64,000 nt of DNA from Litoribacter populi (GTDB lineage: Bacteria > Bacteroidota > Bacteroidia > Cytophagales > Cyclobacteriaceae): contig NZ_VMKN01000001.1 in NCBI RefSeq assembly GCF_007483685.1, positions 2,781,549 to 2,845,548 of the forward strand, given 5' to 3'. Under the pieces are notes generated by a model that did not search any database, was not told where the DNA came from, and worked only from the letters and a program-made list of their open reading frames with translations. Made by a program: the position numbers and the translations under genes. Within the stretch, counting starts at the first letter, position 1. Each line of letters starts with the position of its first letter. Positions 24,609-33,822 of the stretch are shown in pieces.

Positions 24609-26059
24609 CCCAACAAGAACTAGAAAAATACCTTTGGGGTGCAGCCAAGATACTGAGGGGCACCATAGATGCCGGGGATTATAAGCAGTACATCTTCCCC
24701 TTGCTGTTTTTCAAGCGCATCTGTGATGTCTATGACGAGGAGTTTGAAAACGCCCTTGCCGAAAGCGGCGGAGACATGGAATATGCGGCCTTTTCTGAGC
24801 ACCATCACTTCCAGGTGCCCGAACATGCCCATTGGAACACCGTGCGGGAAACCACCAGCAACGTGGGGCTGGCTTTGCAAAACGCCATGCACGAAATCGA
24901 AAAAGCCAATCCGGACACCCTGTACGGTATCTTTGGGGATGCCAGCTGGACCAACAAAAACAGGCTTTCGGATGAAACGCTCATCAACCTGGTTGAGCAT
25001 TTTTCCAAACACAAGCTGAACCTCAATGCCATCGCAGATGACAAACTCGGCAATGCCTACGAATACCTGATCAAGGAATTTGCAGATGACAGCGGACATA
25101 CCGCAGCGGAGTTTTATACCAATCGCACGGTGGTGAAGCTGATGACCATGATCATGGATCCCCAGCCGGGAGAGTCGGTCTATGACCCTACCTGTGGTTC
25201 GGGAGGCCTGCTGCTCAACTGTGCCCTGCACCTCAAGGAGGAAGGCAAGGAATACCGCACCCTCAAGCTTTATGGGCAGGAGATCAACCTGATAACTTCC
25301 GCCATCGCAAGGATGAACATGTTTATGCATGGCATAGAGGAATTCAGCATCGTTCGTGGCGATACCCTTGCACGGCCGGCATTTATGGAAAGAGATGAAC
25401 TAAAGCAGTTCAACGTGATCCTGGCCAATCCCCCCTACTCCATCAAGGCCTGGGACAGAAAAGGCTTTGAAAACGATACATACGGCAGAAATCTGTGGGG
25501 CACACCGCCACAGGGCTGCGCCGATTATGCTTTTCAGCAGCATATTCACAAAAGCTTAAATCCAGAAAATGGTCGATTTGCAATTCTTTGGCCTCATGGC
25601 ATTTTGTTTAGGGACATGGAGGCTGAAATGCGGCGAAATATGATAAAAGAAGATTGGATTGAAGGTGTTATTGGTTTAGGACCTAATCTATTTTACAATT
25701 CACCTATGGAAGCAATGGTATTAATAGGCAACACCAACAAACCCAAGCATAAAAAAGGAAAGGTATTATTCATTAATGCTAAGGATGATGTAAATGAAAA
25801 CAAGGGACAGGCTTATTTAACACAATCCAATATCGATAAAATATTTAATGCATATAGTTCATATAGTGATATTGATTATTTTTCAAAAGTAGTATCCATT
25901 GAAAGGTTATTAGAAAACAATGGTAACATGAATATTAACTTTTATATTAAAAAAGAAACTATAAACGATATTTCTTTTGAAAAAGCTTATCAAGACTGGG
26001 CAAAATCAAGTGAGAAGTTAGCGGCTTCAATAGATGAATTATTTAAAGCAATAAACTAA
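24605..26059 (+). CDS. hsdM: Type I restriction-modification methyltransferase subunit (second copy)
   Basis: 484 residues. Motif I is DPTCGSGG at 194-201 and motif IV is NPPY at 275-278. It overlaps the nuclease gene upstream by 4 bases, and its last base is the first base of the hsdS start codon (taATGg at 26057-26061). The first ~315 codons are GC-rich and like the first hsdM, while from about 25550 on the gene turns AT-rich, matching hsdS. That break within one reading frame points to recombination that swapped the 3' part of hsdM together with hsdS. It is the likely working M subunit of the M-S-R set here. Confidence 0.93.
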   Translation: MTQQELEKYLWGAAKILRGTIDAGDYKQYIFPLLFFKRICDVYDEEFENALAESGGDMEYAAFSEHHHFQVPEHAHWNTVRETTSNVGLALQNAMHEIEKANPDTLYGIFGDASWTNKNRLSDETLINLVEHFSKHKLNLNAIADDKLGNAYEYLIKEFADDSGHTAAEFYTNRTVVKLMTMIMDPQPGESVYDPTCGSGGLLLNCALHLKEEGKEYRTLKLYGQEINLITSAIARMNMFMHGIEEFSIVRGDTLARPAFMERDELKQFNVILANPPYSIKAWDRKGFENDTYGRNLWGTPPQGCADYAFQQHIHKSLNPENGRFAILWPHGILFRDMEAEMRRNMIKEDWIEGVIGLGPNLFYNSPMEAMVLIGNTNKPKHKKGKVLFINAKDDVNENKGQAYLTQSNIDKIFNAYSSYSDIDYFSKVVSIERLLENNGNMNINFYIKKETINDISFEKAYQDWAKSSEKLAASIDELFKAIN

Positions 26060-27264
26060 TGGAAGCTATAATCAGCGAAGCAGTTAAACATTTAAATTTA
26101 GACAAATCAAATTGGTCACCTGTTAAATTTGGTGAGATTGCTATTCAACAGAAAAAAACCGTTGATAGAGATAGTTCATCATTAACCAAGTATGTCAAAG
26201 GAGAGCATATGGGTTCTGAAGATATTCACCTTCGAGAGTGGGGCGAACTCCAGGATGAATATTTAGGCCCAGCATTTATAAGGTATTTTGAAGAAGGTGA
26301 CATCCTTTATGGTTCAAGAAGGACTTACCTCAAAAAGGTCGTTATAGCTCCCTTCGAAGGGATTACAAGTAATACAACATTTGTCATCAAAGCCAATGAA
26401 AAAAAGCTTGACAAAAGACTCCTTCCATTTATTATGCTTTCGGATGGATTTAGTGAACACTCCATAAAGAACTCAAAAGGTTCTGTAAATCCCTATGTAA
26501 ATTGGAAAGACCTAGCCAATTACAAATTCCTCCTCCCCCCACTGGATCAGCAAGCCGAACTGGCCGAACTGCTTTGGGCGATGGATGAGGTGATTGAGCG
26601 GGAGAGGGAGTTACAGGAAAGTTTAAATTTTAATCTAAAAGCTTATTTAAAAGATAATTTAGTCAAAGATTCAAAACTAGATAAAATTCCCCTAGGAGAA
26701 ATCATTGAAAGTCTCGAGGCTGGTTCAAGTGTAAATTGTCATAATGGGGGTTATGACCCAAATGGAAAAGGCATATTAAAAACTAGTGCTATAACAGGAG
26801 AGAATTTTTTAGCATCCGAGGTAAAGACAGTTCTAAAGATTCAAGAGTCCAAGCTTAAAAAAAACATTAAAGCAAATAGCATTCTGTTCAATAGAAAAAA
26901 TACTCAAGCACTAGTGGGTAGTTCCAAATTTGTAGAAAATGAGTTGCCTAATATTTATTGTCCGGATTTGATTTGGCAAATTCAAATAAGGTCAGAAATT
27001 ATTTTTCCTAAATTAGTTTGGTACTATATGTCCACTGAACAATTTAGATCTCAGATTGAGTCACTCAGTAATGGGACCAATTTAAGTATGGTAAATATAT
27101 CACAAAAAAAAGCACTGAAGGTAAATATTCCCATTCCGAGTAGGACAAAGCAATCTCAGTTAATACATGAGTTGGATCGTATCGACAATTGTAAAAGCTT
27201 AATAAATTCACGAATTTCTGATTCAACATCCCTTCAAAAATCCCTTATAAATCAAATTTTTTAG
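26059..27264 (+). CDS. hsdS: Type I restriction specificity subunit
   Basis: 401 residues in two target-recognition halves. The first half ends in the conserved L-P-P-L-x-x-Q-x-x-L motif (LLPPLDQQAELAELLWAMDE) and a coiled coil at ~165-190; the second ends in IPIPSRTKQSQLIHELD and a second helix. A short GC-rich island at about 26525-26620, coding for the central conserved helix, lies between AT-rich recognition domains. This is the expected sign of recognition-domain exchange. It determines the target of the methylase and nuclease subunits. It starts at the hsdM stop and ends 2 bases before the DUF3644 gene. Confidence 0.9.
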   Translation: MEAIISEAVKHLNLDKSNWSPVKFGEIAIQQKKTVDRDSSSLTKYVKGEHMGSEDIHLREWGELQDEYLGPAFIRYFEEGDILYGSRRTYLKKVVIAPFEGITSNTTFVIKANEKKLDKRLLPFIMLSDGFSEHSIKNSKGSVNPYVNWKDLANYKFLLPPLDQQAELAELLWAMDEVIERERELQESLNFNLKAYLKDNLVKDSKLDKIPLGEIIESLEAGSSVNCHNGGYDPNGKGILKTSAITGENFLASEVKTVLKIQESKLKKNIKANSILFNRKNTQALVGSSKFVENELPNIYCPDLIWQIQIRSEIIFPKLVWYYMSTEQFRSQIESLSNGTNLSMVNISQKKALKVNIPIPSRTKQSQLIHELDRIDNCKSLINSRISDSTSLQKSLINQIF

Positions 27265-27266
27265 CT

Positions 27267-28388
27267 ATGAGTTTAAGAAGAGGTAAATCAAAATTATTAA
27301 TAGAAAGCGCCATAGATTGTTCCTTACTAGCCGTAGAAGTTTACAACAAACCTCGAGCCCCATTCAGGGTAGAAACTTTTATAACACACATGATAATGGC
27401 TTGGACTCGAGCTTTTCATGCTTATTACCATCAATCGATTGGTGAAAAATATTTTTATAAAGATAAAGGAGGAAGATATTATATTAGAATTGATGGTGAG
27501 AAAAAAGCATGGGAATTAAAAACATGTATTGACAAAAATAAAGACTTAGATGAGTCTGTAAAAGCCAATTTAACTTTCTTTATAAAACTTCGAAACAAGA
27601 TTGAACATCATTATATAAACAAAGAAGACATTGGAGTAATTATATTTGGAGAATGTCAATCATTGCTAAACAATTTTGAAGCATTTGTTATAGATAACTT
27701 TGGAGAGGAATATGCTCTTAATGAGAGCTTAGCGTTCGCCTTACAATTCTCAAAAATTAGAACTGACTTACAAAGACAGGCATCGAAGAACTTATTATCA
27801 AAAGAAGTAAAAGAGTTAAAAGATTTTATTGAAAAATATCGATCCTCTATTGATGATAACACATTTAATTCACAAGAATACAGTGTAAAATTAATTGCGA
27901 TTCCCAAAATAAGCAATACAAATCGATCTGATCTAGCTGTAGAGTTTGTTAATTGGAATCAACTATCTGATGAGGAAAAAGAAAATTACAAAAAAATTGT
28001 CACGATTATAAAAGAAAAAACATTAGTAAAGGAGGTAATAAACACAGGTAAATTAAAAGCTGCTAAAGTGGTAGAAAAAGTTAACAAAAAGATTAAGGGA
28101 GAAATTAACCAATATGATCATACTTGTTTATACTATATATTTTCTATTCGACCTACAAAACCTTCAAAAGACCCATTTGATACCAATACCAAATATTGTC
28201 ACTATGACGAACCAAACAACAACTACCTTTATCAAAAAGATTGGGTCCATTTCATAGCTGACTTAATCAATTTAAATGTTCTAGAAAAGGAAGTATGGAA
28301 AAACTTATATTATTCAAAAAATACTATTCCCATTAAAGAATATCAAGACAAAATTAAAAAAGCAAAACAAGAACCAGTTGCCATTTAG
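27267..28388 (+). CDS. DUF3644 protein with HEPN-like RNase motif
   Basis: 373 residues. The N-terminus (SKLLIESAIDCSLLAVEVYN, then FRVETFITHMIMAW) is typical of DUF3644. The motif R109-N-K-I-E-H114 (LRNKIEHHYI) is the R-x4-H active-site motif of HEPN RNases. Genes of this family sit inside type I restriction operons, between hsdS and hsdR or near them, and are thought to be a back-up abortive toxin, by analogy to PrrC/RloC-type genes. It is directly after hsdS (2-base gap). The HEPN reading is by motif; activity is not shown. Confidence 0.8.
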   Translation: MSLRRGKSKLLIESAIDCSLLAVEVYNKPRAPFRVETFITHMIMAWTRAFHAYYHQSIGEKYFYKDKGGRYYIRIDGEKKAWELKTCIDKNKDLDESVKANLTFFIKLRNKIEHHYINKEDIGVIIFGECQSLLNNFEAFVIDNFGEEYALNESLAFALQFSKIRTDLQRQASKNLLSKEVKELKDFIEKYRSSIDDNTFNSQEYSVKLIAIPKISNTNRSDLAVEFVNWNQLSDEEKENYKKIVTIIKEKTLVKEVINTGKLKAAKVVEKVNKKIKGEINQYDHTCLYYIFSIRPTKPSKDPFDTNTKYCHYDEPNNNYLYQKDWVHFIADLINLNVLEKEVWKNLYYSKNTIPIKEYQDKIKKAKQEPVAI

Positions 28389-28507
28389 TAAGCATTTCAC
28401 AACATAATTTACTCATCCTTGGAATGATTTACATTTTTTTTTGGCGATTACTACTTATCAATTCACAAAAAACCTTAACTTAATGGTTAAGATTAAACTT
28501 TTACTCC

Positions 28508-31477
28508 ATGTCCTTTACCGAGCTCAACAGCGTAGAACATTTTATCCTTCATCGCCTCACCGGTACCAACCTGAACGGGGAACTTTCGGATTTTGCGGCA
28601 AGCACCACCTATACCACCTCCTGGGAGTACCGGGCACCATCGGAACTATCCAGGACCGTCAATGAAGTACTGCTGGAGGACGAACTGAAGGCCGCTTTGG
28701 TAAGGCTGAATCCGGAAATAGCGGAAAGACCAGAGTTGGCGGATGAAGTCATCTACAAGCTGAGGGCGATTTTGATATCGGTCAATCAAATGGTACTGGT
28801 AAGGGCAAACGAGGAATTTTCCAAATGGCTGACGGGAGAGAAAACCATGCCTTTCGGCAAAAACCACCGCCATGTTCCGGTGAGGCTGATAGATTTTGTA
28901 AACCTGCGGGAAAACCGATACTATGCCACCAACCAACTGAGGGTACATCATCGGGAAACCAAAATCCCGGATATTGTCCTCTACATCAATGGCATTCCGG
29001 TAGTGGTGGGAGAAGCCAAAACACCCATCCGCTCCTCCATCAGTTGGCTCGATGGGGCCCATGAGATCCACAAGATTTATGAAGATGCGGTTCCCCAGCT
29101 TTTTGTCCCCAACATCCTATCTTTTGCCACGGAAGGCAAGCAGTTGTTCTTTGGAGCAGTGCGCACCCCCCTGGAGTTTTGGGCCCCATGGAGATTGGAG
29201 GACGAGGAAGGTGAGTTGGCCCGGCAATTGGGCCTGAGTGAAATCGGCAATGAACTCTCCGACCTGCTCCACCCCAAAAGGTTGTTGGATATCCTCCAGA
29301 ACTTTTCCCTATACACCACCAACAAAAAGAAGCAGCGCATCAAAGTCATCTGCAGGTTTCAGCAATACGAGGGTGCCAACAAGATTGTGGAAAGGGTCAT
29401 CGATGGGGACATCAAAAAAGGTCTCATCTGGCATTTCCAAGGGTCCGGCAAATCCCTGCTCATGGTCTTTGCGGCGCAAAAGCTAAGGCGTTCTGTTCAA
29501 TTAAAAAGCCCCACGGTAGTAATTCTGGTGGACAGAACCGACCTGGACACCCAGATCACCGGCACATTCAATGCCGCGGATATTGCCAATGTCGAAACTA
29601 CTGACAGCATCAGGGAGCTGCAAGACCTACTGCTAAAGGATACCCGTAAAATCATCATCACAACCATCCATAAATTCAAGGATGCCCAACCCAACATGAA
29701 CGGTCGGGACAACATCATCGTGATGGTGGATGAAGCCCATAGGACACAGGAAGGAGACCTCGGCAGACAAATGCGTGCGGCATTGCCCAATGCATTTTTG
29801 TTTGGCCTGACAGGCACCCCGGTCAACAAAGCGGACAAAAACACTTTCTGGGCTTTCGGCTCAGAGGAGGATGAGGGGGGCTACATGTCCCGCTATACCT
29901 TCCATGACTCCATCCGTGACGAAGCCACGCTCCCACTCCACTTTGAGCCAAGGCTGGTGGATGTGCACGTGGACAAGGAAACCATCGATAAGTTATTCGA
30001 GGAATTTAAAGAAGAAGCGGCACTTTCCGATGAAGATGCTGATGCCCTGAACAAGCGCTCAGCTAAAATGGCCGCCTTCCTGAAATCCCCTGAGCGGGTG
30101 GCCAAAATCGTGGAAGACATCGCCACCCATTTTAAGGAAAAGGTGGAGCCACATGGCTTTAAGGGAATGATCGTCACGCCCGACCGGTATGCCTGTGTGC
30201 AATACAAAGAGGAGCTCGATAAATACTTTCCCACTGAAGCCAGCAGGGTGGTGATCTCCACCACAGCCAACGATAAACCTGAGTTCAAGCAAAAATGGGC
30301 ATTGGACAAAAGTCAGCAGGAAAAAGTCGTCGATGAGTTTAATGATGCCCACTCCGATCTAAAATTCCTTATCGTTACCGCCAAGTTATTGACCGGTTTT
30401 GATGCTCCTATCCTACAAACCATGTACTTGGACAAGTCACTAAAAGACCATACGCTGCTTCAAGCCATCTGTAGAACCAACCGACTTTACCCACAGAAAA
30501 AATTCGGGAGGATAGTTGATTACTTTGGGGTATTTGATGACACGGCCAAGGCATTGGAGTTTGACGAAAAGACCATGCAGCAGATAATCTCCAACCTATC
30601 GGAGTTGAAGGCCGAAGTACCCGCAGCCATGGCGGAGGCATTGAGCCACTTTGAAGGAGTGGACAGGGATATGGTTGGTTTTGAAGGTCTGGAAGCAGCC
30701 CAGAATGCCATCAATACCAATGACAAGAAGGATGCCTTTGCCAAGGATTACAAATACCTGTCGAAGTTGTGGGAGTCCCTATCCCCTGACCGGGTTTTGG
30801 ACCCCTACCAAAAGGACTACAAATGGCTGTCCCAGGTTTTCGAATCCGTCAAGCCGGCATCAGACACAGTAGGTAAACTACTTTGGTTTACCCTTGGCGC
30901 CCAGACCACCAAACTCATCCATGAGAACATCCACGTAGGCCAGGTGCACCATTTGGAGGAATTTATCCTGGATGCAGACGTAATTGAGGAAATCTTCCAT
31001 AACCCGGACCCCAAGAATACCAAGAAGCTGGAAAAGGCCTTGATCAAGCGGTTCAAGAAACATGAAGGGCTGCCAAAATTCAAATCCCTGAGCGAAAGAC
31101 TGGAGGCATTGAGAGACAAAGCAGAGTTGGGTTTGATTACTTCCATAGAGTTTGTGAAGGAGCTCTGCAAGATAGCCAAAGAAACCGTGCAAGCCGAAAA
31201 GGAGCTGATGGAAGAGGTAATCGTCAAGACCCCGAAAGCGGCATTGACAGAATTGTTCTTAGAACTCAAAACGGACCAGACCCCAGCGGTAGTGGAACGT
31301 ATCGTCACCGAAATTGACTCCATCGTCCGCATCGTCAGCTTCCAAGGCTGGCAAAACACTGTCGCAGGCGAGCGTGAGGTCCAAAAATCCCTACGCCAGG
31401 CCTTGTTGAAGTATCAGCTGCACAAGGACCAGGTGCTGTTTGATAGGGCTTATGGGTATATTAAGGAGTATTATTGA
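28508..31477 (+). CDS. hsdR: Type I restriction endonuclease, R subunit
   Basis: 989 residues, usual for HsdR. The N-terminal nuclease domain has D155 in IPDIVLYI and E169-A-K171 in VVVGEAKTP. The SF2 helicase/translocase follows with Walker A GSGKS (HFQGSGKSLLMV), motif II DEAHRTQ and motif III GLTGTP, then a conserved C-terminal helicase half (KLLTGFDAP, then QAICRTNRLYP). It restricts and translocates unmethylated DNA with the HsdM/HsdS complex. A 119-base gap separates it from the DUF3644 gene, so it may have its own promoter. GC content is back to that of the first hsdM, unlike hsdS. Confidence 0.95.
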   Translation: MSFTELNSVEHFILHRLTGTNLNGELSDFAASTTYTTSWEYRAPSELSRTVNEVLLEDELKAALVRLNPEIAERPELADEVIYKLRAILISVNQMVLVRANEEFSKWLTGEKTMPFGKNHRHVPVRLIDFVNLRENRYYATNQLRVHHRETKIPDIVLYINGIPVVVGEAKTPIRSSISWLDGAHEIHKIYEDAVPQLFVPNILSFATEGKQLFFGAVRTPLEFWAPWRLEDEEGELARQLGLSEIGNELSDLLHPKRLLDILQNFSLYTTNKKKQRIKVICRFQQYEGANKIVERVIDGDIKKGLIWHFQGSGKSLLMVFAAQKLRRSVQLKSPTVVILVDRTDLDTQITGTFNAADIANVETTDSIRELQDLLLKDTRKIIITTIHKFKDAQPNMNGRDNIIVMVDEAHRTQEGDLGRQMRAALPNAFLFGLTGTPVNKADKNTFWAFGSEEDEGGYMSRYTFHDSIRDEATLPLHFEPRLVDVHVDKETIDKLFEEFKEEAALSDEDADALNKRSAKMAAFLKSPERVAKIVEDIATHFKEKVEPHGFKGMIVTPDRYACVQYKEELDKYFPTEASRVVISTTANDKPEFKQKWALDKSQQEKVVDEFNDAHSDLKFLIVTAKLLTGFDAPILQTMYLDKSLKDHTLLQAICRTNRLYPQKKFGRIVDYFGVFDDTAKALEFDEKTMQQIISNLSELKAEVPAAMAEALSHFEGVDRDMVGFEGLEAAQNAINTNDKKDAFAKDYKYLSKLWESLSPDRVLDPYQKDYKWLSQVFESVKPASDTVGKLLWFTLGAQTTKLIHENIHVGQVHHLEEFILDADVIEEIFHNPDPKNTKKLEKALIKRFKKHEGLPKFKSLSERLEALRDKAELGLITSIEFVKELCKIAKETVQAEKELMEEVIVKTPKAALTELFLELKTDQTPAVVERIVTEIDSIVRIVSFQGWQNTVAGEREVQKSLRQALLKYQLHKDQVLFDRAYGYIKEYY

Positions 31478-31748
31478 GGGGGTATTCCATTTATTAATAA
31501 ACACGGTGTTCTTAATGACTATAACTTATCTCAAAGGCATCTGCTGGCATTAACAATTCAACTTTACATAATTTCATCACCTAACTGGATTAGCCTTTAT
31601 TTAAATCGAAAGATGCATACCTTCTAAAATTTAACCCAAAAATGGACCATTGAAAATTCGTCCTATTAAATTCAACGAAATCCTTAAATACATTATATTA
31701 TAGCTTGATTTTTTCCCTATATTGCAACAGCTATTAATATCACGAATT

Positions 31749-32777
31749 ATGAATATAGATTTCGAAACTAGTGTAGACCAAATTAGGAAAGTAAATCCTA
31801 ATAGGAATTATTGGTTTATCAGAACTTTTTCAGGAATTACTTTCGAAGAATTCTATCAGAAAAATTACGTCGGCATTGGCTTCAATGACATTCCTTATAA
31901 TTATATCCAAGAAGCAAAAAAGGAAAATGAACAATCTAAAGAAAATTTAAAAAAATATTTAGAAATCCATACGACGTATGAAAAAGGAGAAATTACCAAA
32001 TGGGCTAACCAGATAATTAACTTTCAGCATGAAATCAAAATAAATGATGTCGTAATTATTCCTAGCCACAACTCTGATTTCTTAGCAATAGGAACCATAG
32101 AAAGTGATGTCAAATTAGTAAAAAATCCTGGAAGTTTTTCTTATAAAGACAAGATAGAAATGCTTCCTCAAAGAAGAAGAAAGGTTAATTGGATTCTTGC
32201 GAGAAAAAAATCCTACTTTAGAAATGATTTCAATGGTATATTCAGTTCAAGACAAGCTATTACAAACATCAGTGATTATTCTGAGGCCATAGAAAGTTAC
32301 ATCTCAAGTTTATTTATAAAAGGAGAAAAAGCATATCTTTCAATAAGTGTTAACCAGGACGAGGATATCAATGCATTTGAATTAAGTAAATTATTAAATA
32401 GCTTAACTTACTTCTACCGTGAATTTTGCTTAGAGTTCGATTCAGAAAATTTTTCCGAAGAACTTTATATTAAAATTAAAGTTCAGTCAAAAGGGAGATT
32501 TGTATTAAAAGCAATTTCAACGGTAGGGCTTTTAGGGCTTGGAGTATTGTTTGCTCTTTCCCACAATCCTGAACTTAGAATTCAATTAGGAAGTTCTATT
32601 TATTTTGAAGGAAAGTCAGGAGGCGGATTTTTAAAATCACTAGATGAGTTTTTAGAAAACAGCCACAGGAGAAAAACAGAGTATCAAATTCTATTAGACA
32701 GCATAGAAGCGAACAAAGCTAAAAGAACAAGATCAAATGATGAACCATTTGATCAAATTGAAGAAAACGGGGAATAA
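31749..32777 (+). CDS. Orphan defence-island protein with one membrane segment
   Basis: 342 residues from the ATG at 31749 (an earlier TTG at 31722 is less likely). The first ~150 residues (NYWFIRTFSG, then NYVGIGFNDI, then NDVVIIPSHNSDFLAIGTIE) recall PUA/EVE-type modules, which read modified bases in some restriction proteins; this is only a resemblance. A hydrophobic segment at about 250-270 (AISTVGLLGLGVLFALSH) could be one membrane helix or a buried strand pair. It lies 271 bases after hsdR on the same strand but is AT-rich. No known family was recognised. Confidence 0.6.
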   Translation: MNIDFETSVDQIRKVNPNRNYWFIRTFSGITFEEFYQKNYVGIGFNDIPYNYIQEAKKENEQSKENLKKYLEIHTTYEKGEITKWANQIINFQHEIKINDVVIIPSHNSDFLAIGTIESDVKLVKNPGSFSYKDKIEMLPQRRRKVNWILARKKSYFRNDFNGIFSSRQAITNISDYSEAIESYISSLFIKGEKAYLSISVNQDEDINAFELSKLLNSLTYFYREFCLEFDSENFSEELYIKIKVQSKGRFVLKAISTVGLLGLGVLFALSHNPELRIQLGSSIYFEGKSGGGFLKSLDEFLENSHRRKTEYQILLDSIEANKAKRTRSNDEPFDQIEENGE

Positions 32778-32945
32778 TAATAAGGTTATCAGAAAAGCAA
32801 AAAATAATAAAACCCAAACAAGTTTATTATCATTAATTATTCTATCAATATGAAAAATTTCATAAGAAATTAAATAAATTGGAGCGTATACTATCGAGTA
32901 TATAACAGTAAAAAGAGCTACACAAAATAATATAAAGACAGCCAT
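32733..32945 (-). CDS. Possible small membrane protein
   Basis: 70 residues with an ATG start. Two hydrophobic segments (FILFCVALFTVIYSIVYAPI and LVWVLLFFAFLITLLLFPVF) flank a short polar loop. It overlaps the 3' end of the plus-strand orphan gene by 45 bases antiparallel, which is possible but unusual. AT-rich DNA can give hydrophobic frames by chance, so I rate it doubtful. Confidence 0.4.
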   Translation of the reverse strand: MAVFILFCVALFTVIYSIVYAPIYLISYEIFHIDRIINDNKLVWVLLFFAFLITLLLFPVFFNLIKWFII

Positions 32946-33351
32946 AGAGGTAAAATTTAATTTGTATAATTAATCTCAATGTAGCAACATTCTAAGATCA
33001 TTAAGTGATCTACACCCTCACTCCAATCCCCAAATTCTTCATTATTTTCTTCAAAACCGTTTCTCTCTTATTTATTTGCTAGTACTGAAAATAGGTTAGC
33101 TTTATAGAATTAATAAGGATTTTGCGTATTTATTATTCAAAATTACATAAATTAATCTCCCCCCGCAATACCCTGATCAGGGTATTTTAGAGGTCAAGTG
33201 ATGGAGGTCGGTGGGCTGGTGGATGTTCATGGTCACAATTTTGCTGTCCGAAAAAATCTTATTACTCTTGAACCCATTTCACAGTATTTTAATTCCGGTT
33301 CCCTTCCTTACCACTTCAGTGATAAAAGGACTGTCAGCCCATCTCACCTCA
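32946..33351. other. Intergenic region with palindrome
   Basis: About 400 bases, including palindrome copy 6 at 33167-33186. Nothing else was recognised. Confidence 0.5.
33167..33186. repeat. Dispersed palindrome, copy 6 (perfect)
   Basis: AATACCCTGATCAGGGTATT, preceded by the C-rich flank CCCCCCGC shared with copies 7, 8 and 10. Confidence 0.85.
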
Positions 33352-33648
33352 TTACCACCCTAAGGGTAGGAAAACGTAGCTGAAGTTCTTAATAGAATTG
33401 TTCCCATAATAAAACAGCACATCCTCCTCCCCCATCTTCACCTGAAACACCACATCACTTTCCCCCAGGTTTTCCTGGCAGAGGGAATACCAGGCACTGA
33501 CAAAATCGATGGCGGCACCATTCCCAACAGTCTCCCCCACCATCCATTTGACAAAACCCGGATTGAACTTCAGCTCCTCCAGAATTAGTAAATCAATATC
33601 CCATTCCTGTACGGCTACTATAGGGATGAGGTGGGTGAAGGTGGACAT
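33352..33648 (-). pseudogene. Possible N-terminal fragment of a PDDEXK-like protein
   Basis: 98 residues, ATG at 33648. The text WDIDLLILEELKFNPGFVKW, then ESDVVFQVKMGEEDVLFYYG resembles the opening of PD-(D/E)XK nucleases (helix, then D-V-x-F...V-L). The catalytic E-x-K strand is replaced by YYGNNSIKNF and the protein stops soon after, so if it ever was such a nuclease it is truncated. It may also be a real small protein of unknown type; sequence alone cannot decide. Confidence 0.4.
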
Positions 33649-33745
33649 TTTTGAATCAGCTTATTAAAGTTATTTATTTAGGAGCTTAACATTTAATAAA
33701 AAACAGAAGCGATTCTAAAGCAGTTAAGTATCCAATAATACCGAA

Positions 33746-33776
33746 GCCAGCGAAAAAAACCGAAAGATTCGCTAGC
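33746..33776 (-). terminator. Hairpin after the trypsin-like protease gene
   Basis: Arms GCTAGCGAA and TTCGCTGGC (one G-T pair), with the loop on the minus strand carrying a T-run. It lies about 47 bases past the stop at 33823 and could end that transcript. Confidence 0.55.
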
Positions 33777-33822
33777 AACGAACCAGATGCTCTTTGTTAC
33801 ATAATATTAGTTGAAGTTATTC

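Noticed and set aside
24620-25330. 236-codon frame antisense to the second hsdM
   Set aside because: It mirrors the coding strand of a clear HsdM; composition is that of a shadow frame.
33198-33383. 61-codon plus-strand frame after palindrome copy 6
   Set aside because: No family pattern; it overlaps the end of a more protein-like minus-strand frame.
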